Assembly (NCBI GenBank): GCA_030849945.1
Contig: JAVDKK010000001.1
Span: forward strand, 62,001-126,000
Direction: 5' to 3'
DNA: 64,000 nt
DNA from: Schauerella fraxinea
GTDB taxonomy: Bacteria; Pseudomonadota; Gammaproteobacteria; Burkholderiales; Burkholderiaceae_B
Below the pieces are notes generated by a model. The model saw only the letters and a list, made by a program, of their open reading frames with translations. It made no database searches and was not told the DNA's origin. Of this stretch, positions 1 to 7,948 are shown piece by piece. The position numbers and the translations under genes are program-made. Numbering within the stretch: position 1 is the stretch's first letter; each line of letters starts with the position of its first letter.

Positions 1-1
1 C

Positions 2-130
2 CTGCATCGCGCGTGGCCCGAGGCCGATTTCCAGTTGGTGCCTGATGCCGGCCACGCGTTCAATGAGCCGGGTATCTTGAAGCGCCTGGTTGAAGCCACC
101 AATCGTTTCGTCGCAGATCAGGAAGGATGA
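2..130 (+). CDS. pip: Proline iminopeptidase-like alpha/beta hydrolase, C-terminal fragment
   Basis: The frame is open from the window edge to a TGA and encodes the last 42 residues of a larger protein. The sequence AWPEADFQLVPDAGHAFNEP resembles the C-terminus of proline iminopeptidases (serine alpha/beta hydrolases that release N-terminal proline); the histidine in DAGHAF would be the catalytic His. The 5' part lies outside the window, so the nucleophile and the start cannot be seen. The stop overlaps the thiS start (ATGA), which suggests a shared transcript. Any alpha/beta hydrolase with this ending is an alternative. Confidence 0.7.
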   Translation: MHRAWPEADFQLVPDAGHAFNEPGILKRLVEATNRFVADQEG

Positions 131-330
131 TGGACATTACCTTGAACGGCGAAAGCCGCCCCCTGGCTGGTCCCACAACCGTGGCCCAATTGCTCGAAGA
201 GCTGGGCTACACCGGCAAGCGCGTCGCCGTGGAACGCAATGGCGACATCGTGCCGAAGAGCCAGCACGGCGATACCGCGCTGGCTGCGGGCGACAAGCTT
301 GAGATCGTTGTGGCGGTAGGCGGCGGCTGA
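127..330 (+). CDS. thiS: Sulfur carrier protein ThiS
   Basis: This 67-residue protein has the ThiS/MoaD beta-grasp pattern: it begins MMDITLNGESR, carries a central VAVERNGDIVP segment, and ends in the diagnostic Gly-Gly (VAVGGG). In thiamine thiazole synthesis that tail is adenylated and then thiocarboxylated to donate sulfur to ThiG. The start overlaps the upstream hydrolase stop by four bases; a second ATG follows at 130. Unusually, no thiG or thiE follows: a strong terminator comes next and then ffh on the other strand. ThiG must be encoded elsewhere, or this is another ThiS-like carrier. Confidence 0.9.
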   Translation: MMDITLNGESRPLAGPTTVAQLLEELGYTGKRVAVERNGDIVPKSQHGDTALAAGDKLEIVVAVGGG

Positions 331-374
331 ATCGCCTGTGGCCGAACACCGATCTGCTCGCTGCACGCAAAAAT

Positions 375-408
375 AAATCGGGCCACCTCGAAAGAAGTGG
401 CCCGATTT
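375..408 (+). terminator. Intrinsic terminator after thiS (probably bidirectional)
   Basis: Perfect 12-bp stem AAATCGGGCCAC / GTGGCCCGATTT with a 10-nt loop (387-396), 45 bases after the thiS stop and 77 bases before the ffh stop. The A/T bases at both stem ends would let it act on transcripts from thiS and from ffh, which converge here. Confidence 0.85.
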
Positions 409-484
409 GCGTACGTGCGGTGACTGAGTCGCCACTTATGAGCGGCGGCCGGTGTCGCGGCTCATAGTGAGCCGCAGTTCAGTC

Positions 485-1897
485 TTACCGCATCTTCCCG
501 CCGAGCTTCGCCAAGCCCTTCATGCCGCCCATGGCGCGCATCATCTTGGCCATGCCGCCCTTTTGCATCTGCTTCATCATGCCTTGCATCTGCTCGAACT
601 GGTTCAGCAGGCGATTCACTTCCTGAACCGGAACGCCCGAGCCCATCGCGATACGGCGTTTGCGTTGCGCCTTGATCAGCTCAGGCTTGGCCCGCTCGGC
701 AGGCGTCATCGAATTCAGAATGCCTTCCGTGCGGCGCATCTGCTTTTCAGCCTGACCGCTTTGCAATTGACCGGCCGCTTGCTGAAACTGCGCGGGCAGT
801 TTTTCAAGCAGCGAGCCCATGTCGCCCATCTTCTTGACCTGACCCAACTGCTCGCGGAAGTCGTTCAAATCGAACTTGTTGCCCGATTTGATCTTGGTCG
901 CGAGCTTTTGCGCTTCGGCGATATCGATGTTTTGCTGCGCCTGCTCGACCAGCGACACGATGTCGCCCATGCCCAGCACGCGTTGCGCCATCCGGTCGGG
1001 GTGGAACGGCTCCAGGCCATCCAGCTTTTCGGATACGCCAACGAACTTCAACGGTTTGCCGGTAATGTGGCGCACCGACAAGGCCGCACCGCCGCGGGCG
1101 TCGCCGTCCAGCTTGGTGAGCACCACCCCGGTCAGCGGCAGCGCATCCGAGAACGCCTTGGCCGTATTGACCGCATCCTGCCCCTGCATCGCGTCGACCA
1201 CGAACAGCGTTTCGATCGGCTTGACGATGTCATGCAAGGCGCGGATTTCGCGCATCATGGCCTCGTCGATACCCAAACGACCGGCCGTATCCAGGATCAG
1301 CACGTCATAGTGATGACGCTTGGCGTGATCCAGCGCCCGGCGAGCGATGTCTTCGGGCTTCTCAGTGCTTTCGGTTTGCAGGAAGTGCACGCCCACTTGC
1401 GCGGCCACGGTCTTCAACTGCTCGATTGCGGCCGGGCGATACACGTCGGCGCTCACCACCAACACGTTTTTCTTGCCCGTCTTGCGCCCTTGGTGGACGT
1501 GCTGTCCTTCCTTGAGCCAGCGGGCGAGCTTGCCGGTGGTGGTGGTTTTACCCGCCCCCTGCAGGCCCGCCATCAAAATCACGGCGGGCGGTGTGGTGGA
1601 CAGCGACAGCTCGCTGGTATGCGGGCCCAGATCGCCGCCCATCAAGGCGGTTAGTTCTTTATTGACCACGCCCACGAGGGCCTGGCCGGGCTTGAGGCTG
1701 CCGACGACCTCTTCACCGAGCGCTTTTTCTTTCACGCGGGCGACGAAATCGCGCACCACGGGCAGGGCGACGTCGGCCTCCAGCAAGGCCATACGGACCT
1801 CGCGGAGCATTTCCTGGGTGTTGGCCTCAGTCAGGCGGGCTTCGCCGCGGATCGTCTTGACGACCCGGGACAGACGTTGCGTTAAGTTGTCGAGCAT
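485..1897 (-). CDS. ffh: Signal recognition particle protein Ffh
   Basis: The 470-residue protein has the complete SRP54 layout. The N domain spans about 1-85. The GTPase G domain has the P-loop GLQGAGKTTTTGKLARW at about 111-127, DTAGR at about 203-207 and TKLDGDARGG near 260. A methionine-rich M domain runs from about 305 to the end (MMKQMQKGGMAKMMRAMGG). Ffh binds 4.5S RNA and signal sequences of nascent membrane proteins and delivers ribosomes to FtsY. A basic insertion (HQGRKTGKKN) follows the P-loop helix. Length is close to the bacterial norm. The divergent neighbour is the CcsA-like gene. Confidence 0.98.
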   Translation of the reverse strand: MLDNLTQRLSRVVKTIRGEARLTEANTQEMLREVRMALLEADVALPVVRDFVARVKEKALGEEVVGSLKPGQALVGVVNKELTALMGGDLGPHTSELSLSTTPPAVILMAGLQGAGKTTTTGKLARWLKEGQHVHQGRKTGKKNVLVVSADVYRPAAIEQLKTVAAQVGVHFLQTESTEKPEDIARRALDHAKRHHYDVLILDTAGRLGIDEAMMREIRALHDIVKPIETLFVVDAMQGQDAVNTAKAFSDALPLTGVVLTKLDGDARGGAALSVRHITGKPLKFVGVSEKLDGLEPFHPDRMAQRVLGMGDIVSLVEQAQQNIDIAEAQKLATKIKSGNKFDLNDFREQLGQVKKMGDMGSLLEKLPAQFQQAAGQLQSGQAEKQMRRTEGILNSMTPAERAKPELIKAQRKRRIAMGSGVPVQEVNRLLNQFEQMQGMMKQMQKGGMAKMMRAMGGMKGLAKLGGKMR

Positions 1898-2004
1898 GAG
1901 AGGCGTTTCCGCTTAAACTAGTCGATTGAACGGTGACCGACGGGCGCTGAAAATGTGCCGGCGGGCGACGATCGCCCGGGGGTCGCTACCTGACGACGGT
2001 TTTT

Positions 2005-2847
2005 ATGTCACTAGGCATTGTATTTCACGCGGCGGCTGCTGTGGCTTATGCCCTGCTGGCCGCCGGACTTTGGGTGCGTCTCACCCGGGGCGACACCATC
2101 GCCCAAAGCGGCAAGATCGGCCGTGCGGGCCTGCTCATCGCGTTGGTGCTGCATGGCGCCGGCCTGTACGAGGCCGCGTTGGCACAGGGTACGCTATTCA
2201 TCGGCTGGGCGTCGGCGTTGTCCGCCGCCGTCTGGCTGGGTTTGGTGGTGTATTGGCTCGAGAGCCTGGTCGTCCGAATCGACGGCCTGCAACTCCTGCT
2301 GCTGCCCGCCGCCACGGCGGTCACGCTCTTGGCTGCCCTCTTCCCGCAAGGCGTGGTGGTCGTTCACGGCGACAACGTCTGGCTGCGCACGCACCTCATC
2401 ATTGCCCTATCCGCTTATGGCCTCATCACCATCGCTGCGCTGCAAGCCAGCCTGATGGCGTTGCTCGACCGGCGCCTGCACCGGCCCCAGGAAGACATGT
2501 CCCAGCGCACCATCGTAGGACGGGTGCTCGACGCCCAACCGCCGCTGCTGGAGCAGGAGCGACTGCTGTTTCGCTTGATCTGGGTGGGATTCGTGGTGCT
2601 CACGCTGGCCGTCTTCAGCGGTTCATACACCTCGATGATGCTCACCGGCAAAGTGCTGCCGTTCGACCATAAGACCGTTTTTACCCTGTTGTCGTGGCTG
2701 ACCTTCGGCATCTTGCTGCTGGGCCGCCATATCTGGGGCTGGCGCGGCCGCGTCGCCCTGCGCTGGACCCTCACCGGGTTCGCCCTTCTGATTTTGGCGT
2801 ATACCGGCAGCCGGTTCGTGCTCGAAGTCATTTTGCACCGGAGCTGA
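2005..2847 (+). CDS. CcsA/YpjD-family inner membrane protein
   Basis: A 280-residue, very hydrophobic protein with about eight predicted membrane segments. It matches the cytochrome c assembly (CcsA-like) family that usually lies beside ffh in proteobacteria (E. coli YpjD type). Family-like features are the NVWLRTHLIIALSAYG segment and the C-terminal pattern HKTVFTLLSWLTFG...GWRGRVALRW...GSRFVLE. CcsA proteins handle haem during cytochrome c maturation, but the YpjD branch has no firm biochemical role, so the function is open. The start ATG has no good ribosome binding site. The next gene starts one base after the stop. Confidence 0.85.
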   Translation: MSLGIVFHAAAAVAYALLAAGLWVRLTRGDTIAQSGKIGRAGLLIALVLHGAGLYEAALAQGTLFIGWASALSAAVWLGLVVYWLESLVVRIDGLQLLLLPAATAVTLLAALFPQGVVVVHGDNVWLRTHLIIALSAYGLITIAALQASLMALLDRRLHRPQEDMSQRTIVGRVLDAQPPLLEQERLLFRLIWVGFVVLTLAVFSGSYTSMMLTGKVLPFDHKTVFTLLSWLTFGILLLGRHIWGWRGRVALRWTLTGFALLILAYTGSRFVLEVILHRS

Positions 2848-2848
2848 A

Positions 2849-3268
2849 GTGGGCAAGGTATTCGTTTGGGTCATCGTCATCATCGCCATCCTGTTTGTGA
2901 TGCGGATCATCGCGCACAACAAGGCCAATGCCGAAAAGCGCGATCGCGACAGCCGCAATGGCCGCGGACCGGCCTCGGGGCCATCCTCGGGTTCAACCTC
3001 AGGTCCAACAAACGGCGGCGGCTGGTTTTCCCGCCGCAAGCCCGGCGTGGGCGACGATGCCGGGCGCGCGCAGCAATGGCCGCGCAGCGGCGCGCAACCA
3101 CCCGGCAAAACGGGGCAACCCACAGCCGGCCGCGCCGTATCCGAATCGATGGTTCGCTGCGAATACTGCGGCATTCACTTGCCGCGATCCGAAGCCTTGC
3201 TCTTGCAGGGCAAAACCTGGTGCGGTGAAGAACACGCTCGCCTGGGCGGTGCACAGGTTAAATCGTGA
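2849..3268 (+). CDS. PP0621-family protein
   Basis: A 139-residue protein starting at GTG with a GGAG motif nine bases upstream, one base after the previous stop. Residues 3-20 form a single membrane helix (VFVWVIVIIAILFVMRII). A low-complexity Gly/Ser/Pro linker follows. The C-terminal module VRCEYCGIHLPRSEALLLQG...WCGEEHARLG is a small zinc-ribbon-like segment (CxxC plus later Cys/His) and is the hallmark of the PP0621 family. Function is unknown. Position between the CcsA-like gene and ampD is common in Burkholderiales. Confidence 0.85.
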   Translation: MGKVFVWVIVIIAILFVMRIIAHNKANAEKRDRDSRNGRGPASGPSSGSTSGPTNGGGWFSRRKPGVGDDAGRAQQWPRSGAQPPGKTGQPTAGRAVSESMVRCEYCGIHLPRSEALLLQGKTWCGEEHARLGGAQVKS

Positions 3269-3279
3269 TCGGAGGGGAT

Positions 3280-3885
3280 GTGACGGTGCCGGCCGCATTG
3301 CACATCGATCGCCATGGCTGGCTGGTGTCGTCGTCTGAGGCTTCGGGCACCACGATCCAGCATTGCCCGTCACCCAACCACGACCGCCGCCCCGCGGGCA
3401 CCGCGATCTCACTTCTGGTGATGCACAACATCAGCCTGCCGCCCGGGCAGTTTGGCGGGCCGCACGTGGCAGGTTTGTTTACCAACACCCTCGATTATTC
3501 ATTTCACCCGTGGCTCGAGCGCCTGCGGCCATTGCGCGTGTCGGCCCATTTTTTCGTGCGGCGCGATGGGCAGATCGTGCAGTTCGTGTCCGCCGACAAG
3601 CGCGCATGGCATGCCGGCATCTCGACCTTTCGCGGCCGCGAGAAGTGCAATGACTTTTCGCTGGGCATCGAAATGGAAGGCACCGATGTGCTGCCGTACA
3701 CGGATGTGCAATACGCGGCACTCGCCGCATTGGTGCCGGCGTTGTGGTCGCGCTACCCGCTCTCGGCCGTGCGCGGGCACGAGCATATTGCGCCCGTGAG
3801 AAAAACCGACCCGGGTCCAGCCTTCGATTGGCGGCGATTCGGCAACGTGTGCGGGTTGCCGGCGAGGGTGTTGCCGCGGGTTTGA
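3280..3885 (+). CDS. ampD: 1,6-anhydro-N-acetylmuramyl-L-alanine amidase AmpD
   Basis: Cytoplasmic zinc amidase that strips stem peptides from anhydro-muropeptides during cell-wall recycling, and so tunes AmpC-type beta-lactamase induction. The amidase_2 fold is clear: LLVMHNISLPPGQFGG holds the first zinc His, HFFVRRDGQIVQFVS and AWHAGIS form the core, and GHEHIAPVRKTDPGPAFDW holds the second zinc His and Asp. GTG at 3280 is preceded by GGAGGGG; an in-frame GTG at 3265 overlaps the upstream stop and is the alternative start. No ampE follows; a LysR gene comes next. Confidence 0.93.
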   Translation: MTVPAALHIDRHGWLVSSSEASGTTIQHCPSPNHDRRPAGTAISLLVMHNISLPPGQFGGPHVAGLFTNTLDYSFHPWLERLRPLRVSAHFFVRRDGQIVQFVSADKRAWHAGISTFRGREKCNDFSLGIEMEGTDVLPYTDVQYAALAALVPALWSRYPLSAVRGHEHIAPVRKTDPGPAFDWRRFGNVCGLPARVLPRV

Positions 3886-3951
3886 TGATCGCGTTGTCGT
3901 TCTATCCCCTGGCGGATGGCAAGGGGCGAGTCTCACACGGATAGGTTCGCG

Positions 3952-4878
3952 ATGCAGATGAATTTGCGCCAGCTGGAAGTGTTTCGCGCCGTGATGGTAA
4001 GTGGCTCCATCAGCGGCGCCGCGCAACTGCTGCACGTCTCGCAACCTGCCGTCAGCCGATTGATCGCCTATACCGAGCAACGCCTCGAGCTGGTGCTGTT
4101 CGAGCGCATCAAAGGCCGGCTATACGCCACGAAAGAAGCCCGGCAGTTGTTCGGTGAGTCGGAAAACATCTATCAGGGTTTGCAACGCTTCAACGATCTC
4201 GCGCACAGCCTGTCGCAACAAGCCGGCGGCGTCTTGCGCGTGGTGTGCAGCCCAAGCCTGGCGCATGGCTTGATGCCGCTCACCATCGCGGCCTTCATGC
4301 GCACGCATCCGGATGTGCGGATCACCCTCGCCGGCCGCCAAGTGGACGATCTGGTCGATCTGATCACCTCGCAACGCGCCGATCTTGCCGTGGCGATGAC
4401 TCCCCTGCAGCATCCCCACATTCAGGTGCATAACGTCTTTCGGAACCGCGTGGTTGCCGTGCTTCCGCCTGGCCATCGGCTGCTTCGCAAAACCCGCATC
4501 GCGGTCGGCGACCTCAAAGGTGAGCGGCTGATTGGCTACCACCCCGATACGCCGTTGGAACAGGCCATCCAACGCATGTTCGATGCAAAGAAGATCTTGC
4601 CCACGCGCGTCGCCGAAGTCGAGCAGATCCACGTGGCCTGCGCCATGGTGCAACTGGGCGTGGGCATTGCGTTGATCGACGAGCTTGCCGTCTTGAGCGG
4701 CGCATGGTCGACGTTGCATATCCGGCCCATTGTCGCCCCTATCGACCTGCAGGTACGCCTGGGCTACCTGCGGTCCGAGCCCCTTTCCGGATTGGCGCAA
4801 GCCTTCGGGCAAACGCTGGAACAGCTGGACCATCCGGCGCTCCACCGCGTGGCGGCGACGCCAGCAGGAAAACCCTAA
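3952..4878 (+). CDS. LysR-family transcriptional regulator
   Basis: About 308 residues. The N-terminal winged helix-turn-helix is typical (LRQLEVFRAVMVSGSISGAAQLLHVSQPAVSRLIAYTEQ), followed by a two-lobed effector domain (VVCSPSLAHGLMPLTIAAF, VGIALIDELA). I chose ATG 3952 because the DNA-binding domain begins directly after it; ATG 3958 and an upstream ATG at 3916 are in frame. It precedes, on the same strand, a Bug receptor and an AtuA-like/DUF4387 pair that it probably controls. A palindromic LysR box lies at 4922-4940. Confidence 0.93.
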   Translation: MQMNLRQLEVFRAVMVSGSISGAAQLLHVSQPAVSRLIAYTEQRLELVLFERIKGRLYATKEARQLFGESENIYQGLQRFNDLAHSLSQQAGGVLRVVCSPSLAHGLMPLTIAAFMRTHPDVRITLAGRQVDDLVDLITSQRADLAVAMTPLQHPHIQVHNVFRNRVVAVLPPGHRLLRKTRIAVGDLKGERLIGYHPDTPLEQAIQRMFDAKKILPTRVAEVEQIHVACAMVQLGVGIALIDELAVLSGAWSTLHIRPIVAPIDLQVRLGYLRSEPLSGLAQAFGQTLEQLDHPALHRVAATPAGKP

Positions 4879-4921
4879 GCGCACCCGGAGCGCCATGGCT
4901 GGCGCGGCGCTTAACGTCGTG

Positions 4922-4940
4922 TTATGGCTTTTTGCCATTA
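4922..4940. promoter_or_regulatory. Candidate LysR operator upstream of the Bug receptor
   Basis: TTATGGCTTTTTGCCATTA contains ATGGC-N5-GCCAT, which also fits the T-N11-A rule for LysR boxes. It lies between the LysR gene and the next gene, about 125 bases before its start. Binding is inferred from symmetry and position only. Confidence 0.45.
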
Positions 4941-5064
4941 AAGAATAGGACACTTGCCAGCACACTTCCTAAGATCGGTTTCAGGGGAAGCCCATGCACG
5001 AATCCCGCGATGGATAGGCATCGGCTCATGAAGACACCTGTTTGACCGACCGGGAAGAATACTC

Positions 5065-6051
5065 ATGAATCGTGCCGCATCGCTACGCAAGATCATCGCC
5101 GCTGCCGCAGTATGTTTCGCCGTCGTCCCGTCGCTGGCGCAGGCTCAAGCCAGCTTTCCCGATAAGCCGATCCGCGTCATCGTGCCCTATCCTGCCGGTG
5201 CGTCGCTGGATGCCGTCATCCGCCCGATCGCCGATGCCTATTTGAAGATGACCGGCCAGCCGATGATTATCGAAAACGTCGGTGGGGCTGGCGGCCAGAT
5301 CGCCGTGTCGCAACTCACGCAGGCCAAACCCGATGGCTATACCGTCATCATGGCCACCAACGCGCAGGTTTCCATCGCGCCGTTCGTCTATCCCGCGTTG
5401 CGCTACGACCCCGTGCAAGACCTGGTGCCCGTCATTCACTTGATCGACAGCATCGCGGTGCTCTACGCCAGCGCCAAATCGCCGTACAAAACGTTTGCCG
5501 ACGTCCTTGCCGATGCCCGCGCGCAGAAAGGCCAGGTGCCTTTTGCCTCCGCCGGAAAAGGCACGGTCACGCATCTGGCGTTGGAGCTTCTCACCCGCGA
5601 ATCTGGCGAAACCTTCAACCACATCCCTTATCGCGGTGCAGCCCCCGCCTTGCAAGACCTGGCCGGCGGACAAGTGTCGCTGCTGTTTACCTTCGTCGGA
5701 TCGGCGCAGGCCATGACGACATCCGGCATGGTGCGCCCCCTGGCGGTGGCGTCCGACCAACGTCTGGCGGGGTTACCTGCCGTGCCCACCTTTGCCGAAC
5801 TTGGCTACCCCAAGATGCAGGCGTTTACCTGGATGGGATTGATGGCACCAAAGGGCACACCCGAATCTTCAGTAAGCGCACTCAATGAACAAATCCAGAC
5901 CATCCTGGCGCAACCCGATATTCGCGCCCGCATGGATGCGATGAGCGCCGAGATTCGCAGCGGCAGCAGCGCCGAATTCAAATCGATGATCGCGGCGGAT
6001 ACCGACCGCTGGCGCACCTTGTCGACCACCGTAAACCTGGCCGCCGAATAA
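5065..6051 (+). CDS. Bug-family (tripartite tricarboxylate) solute-binding protein
   Basis: A 328-residue periplasmic receptor with a Sec signal peptide (MNRAASLRKIIAAAAVCFAVVPSLAQAQA). The Bug core follows: SFPDKPIRVIVPYPAGASLDAVIRPIAD, IENVGGAGGQIAVSQLTQAKPDGYT, THLALELL, HIPYRGAAPALQDLAGGQVSLLF. Bug receptors bind carboxylates and similar small molecules; most Burkholderiales copies are orphans without TctA/TctB partners, as here. A good ribosome binding site (GGGAAGA) precedes ATG. It probably supplies the ligand for the AtuA-like/DUF4387 enzyme that follows 20 bases downstream. Confidence 0.94.
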   Translation: MNRAASLRKIIAAAAVCFAVVPSLAQAQASFPDKPIRVIVPYPAGASLDAVIRPIADAYLKMTGQPMIIENVGGAGGQIAVSQLTQAKPDGYTVIMATNAQVSIAPFVYPALRYDPVQDLVPVIHLIDSIAVLYASAKSPYKTFADVLADARAQKGQVPFASAGKGTVTHLALELLTRESGETFNHIPYRGAAPALQDLAGGQVSLLFTFVGSAQAMTTSGMVRPLAVASDQRLAGLPAVPTFAELGYPKMQAFTWMGLMAPKGTPESSVSALNEQIQTILAQPDIRARMDAMSAEIRSGSSAEFKSMIAADTDRWRTLSTTVNLAAE

Positions 6052-6071
6052 ACGCATTCAAGGAAATCAGT

Positions 6072-7436
6072 ATGAAACAAGTCACAGGTGTCGCGCCTTC
6101 TGGCTCGATGGGTAGCGGCTACAACATCGAATCGTTCAAGCGCGCAATGTCGCTGTCGCCCGACTTCATCGGCCAGGACGCAGGTTCGACCGATATGGGA
6201 CCGTATTACTACGGCGCCGACAAGCCGTTTCTCCCGGAATCCGCCTATCGCCGCGATCTTGAAATCATGTTGGCCGCCGCCCGCAGCGCCAAGATTCCGC
6301 TGCTGATCGGCTCCGCCACGACGAACGGTTCGAGGCAGACGCTGGATCAGATGGTTCGCTTGGTGCACGAGACGGCGCGCAGTCAAAAGCAGTCATTCAA
6401 ACTTGCCGTGATCAATGCGGAGATCGATAAGACCTATTTGAAAGGCAAGATCGCGTCGCATGGTGCGCTTGAAAGCATCGGACCGGAAGCCGCGCTGACC
6501 GCCGAGATGGTGGATGCCGCCGGCCCCGTCGTGGCGCAGATGGGCATGGAACCGTTCATGAGCGCGCTCGATGCCGGCGCCGATGTGATCATCGCCGGAC
6601 GCGCGTGCGACGACGCGGTGTTCGCGGCCATGCCCGTGCTGCGCGGGTTCGACCGCGGGCTGTCATTGCATTGCGGCAAGATCCTCGAATGCGCGGGCCT
6701 ATCGGCGATTCCGTACGATCTGGGCGAACCCATGGTGGGCCGCGTTCGCAGCGACCACTTCGAGGTCGAGCCCGGCAATGCCGATTATCGCTGCACCACT
6801 GTGTCGGTGGCCAGCCACTCACTCTACGAGCGTTCCGATCCCTATCTGCAAGCGGGCCCTGGGGGGATCAACAATCTCACCCACGCGCGCTTCGAGCAGC
6901 TCGACCCGCGCACGGTACGCGTCACGGGCAGCACCTTTGTGCCGGACGACCAATACCGCGTCAAGCTGGAAGGCGCCGAACATGTGGGCTACCGCAGCAT
7001 CGTGATCGTGGGCATTCGCGACTCGATCATGATCGAGCAACTCGACTACGTCATCGAACACGTGCGAGAGCGCGCCGAAGAACGTTTCGGCATCAGCCGC
7101 GAGGGGATTCACTTGATGTTTCGGGCCTACGGCCGAGATGGCGTGATGGGTGCCATGGAACCCGATCGTCACATCGTGCCAAAAGAAATCGGCCTGGTGA
7201 TCGAAGCCGTCGCCGCCACGCAAGACCTGGCAACGGCGATTGTGATGTTTACCCGCGGCGTCATGCAGCACGCGGATTACCCCGGCATCCTCACCACGGC
7301 CGGCAATATGGCGTATCCGTTTTCACCCTTCGGCATTCCCGTCGGACCGGCCTACCGGTTCTCGGTTTATCACTTGATGCCTGTTGCCACGCCCGGGGAA
7401 TGCTTTCCGATTCACTATGAAACGGTGACGTACTAG
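6072..7436 (+). CDS. AtuA-like acyclic terpene utilisation family protein (DUF1446)
   Basis: A 454-residue protein with the DUF1446/AtuA pattern: SGSMGSGYN near the start, then DFIGQDAGSTDMGPYY, LIGSATTNGSRQ, IAGRACDDAVFAAMPVLRGFDRGLSLHCGKILECA and GPGGINNLTHARFEQLDPR. AtuA is required for citronellol/geraniol breakdown in Pseudomonas, but most family members outside that pathway have no assigned reaction. AAGGAAATC is a strong ribosome binding site. The DUF4387 partner gene follows 49 bases later, the usual pairing for this subfamily. Substrate is unknown; the Bug receptor upstream suggests a carboxylic acid. Confidence 0.88.
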   Translation: MKQVTGVAPSGSMGSGYNIESFKRAMSLSPDFIGQDAGSTDMGPYYYGADKPFLPESAYRRDLEIMLAAARSAKIPLLIGSATTNGSRQTLDQMVRLVHETARSQKQSFKLAVINAEIDKTYLKGKIASHGALESIGPEAALTAEMVDAAGPVVAQMGMEPFMSALDAGADVIIAGRACDDAVFAAMPVLRGFDRGLSLHCGKILECAGLSAIPYDLGEPMVGRVRSDHFEVEPGNADYRCTTVSVASHSLYERSDPYLQAGPGGINNLTHARFEQLDPRTVRVTGSTFVPDDQYRVKLEGAEHVGYRSIVIVGIRDSIMIEQLDYVIEHVRERAEERFGISREGIHLMFRAYGRDGVMGAMEPDRHIVPKEIGLVIEAVAATQDLATAIVMFTRGVMQHADYPGILTTAGNMAYPFSPFGIPVGPAYRFSVYHLMPVATPGECFPIHYETVTY

Positions 7437-7485
7437 GCCCCTTGTGTCCTCCCACGTGCAAACACCCTAATCTGTCGAGACGACC

Positions 7486-7812
7486 ATGCCTGCACCCTCC
7501 CGCCCGCTGACTGACTACGCGAAGGTCATCCGCAGCAAGAATTCCGGTCCCTTCGAGGTCACGTTCGATGTGATGTTCGACGACCGCGCACCCTATGACA
7601 TCGTGAAGAACAGCGGCGCCATCAGCGTAGACACCATCGCCGCCGCCTTCGGCATCCCGCACAAGCAAGTGCTGGTTTGCACACCGTTCGATGCCGGCAT
7701 GGCGATCAAGATCACGATTCGTCGAACGGTCAGTTCAGGAGATCTGGAAGACCGCGATGTGTATGGGTGCCAGCAGCATGTGCCGCTCACGCGGATTGCG
7801 GTGCCGGGTTAG
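7486..7812 (+). CDS. DUF4387 domain-containing protein
   Basis: A small protein of 108 residues that fills nearly the whole DUF4387 family length (PLTDYAKVIRSKNSGPFEVTFDVMFDD...DTIAAAFGIP...ITIRRTVSSGDLEDRDVYGCQQHVPL). DUF4387 proteins are encoded right after, or fused to, DUF1446/AtuA-like proteins and are presumed to be the small subunit of the same enzyme. No catalytic motif is known to me. It closes the LysR-Bug-AtuA block. Confidence 0.88.
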   Translation: MPAPSRPLTDYAKVIRSKNSGPFEVTFDVMFDDRAPYDIVKNSGAISVDTIAAAFGIPHKQVLVCTPFDAGMAIKITIRRTVSSGDLEDRDVYGCQQHVPLTRIAVPG

Positions 7813-7838
7813 ATCCACACGTATCCCGTTCGCCCCAA

Positions 7839-7861
7839 AAACATTAATAAATCTGATGTTT
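7839..7861. promoter_or_regulatory. Candidate LysR operator upstream of the GMC oxidoreductase operon
   Basis: AAACAT-N11-ATGTTT (7839-7844 and 7856-7861) is an inverted repeat that fits the T-N11-A LysR box. It lies about 90 bases before the chosen GMC start. The cluster ends opposite two LysR genes, either of which could bind it. Confidence 0.45.
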
Positions 7862-7948
7862 AACCATAGCAAAATATTGATTGTTGCCATGTGATTGGCG
7901 ACATATTCTGCGCTCAGTGAAACGGAGAGCGCACTTTGCGCAGGGCAA

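Noticed and set aside
452..1654. Long plus-strand open frame opposite ffh
   Set aside because: Low-complexity His/Leu/Arg-rich translation typical of an antisense frame in high-GC DNA; ffh is certain on the other strand.
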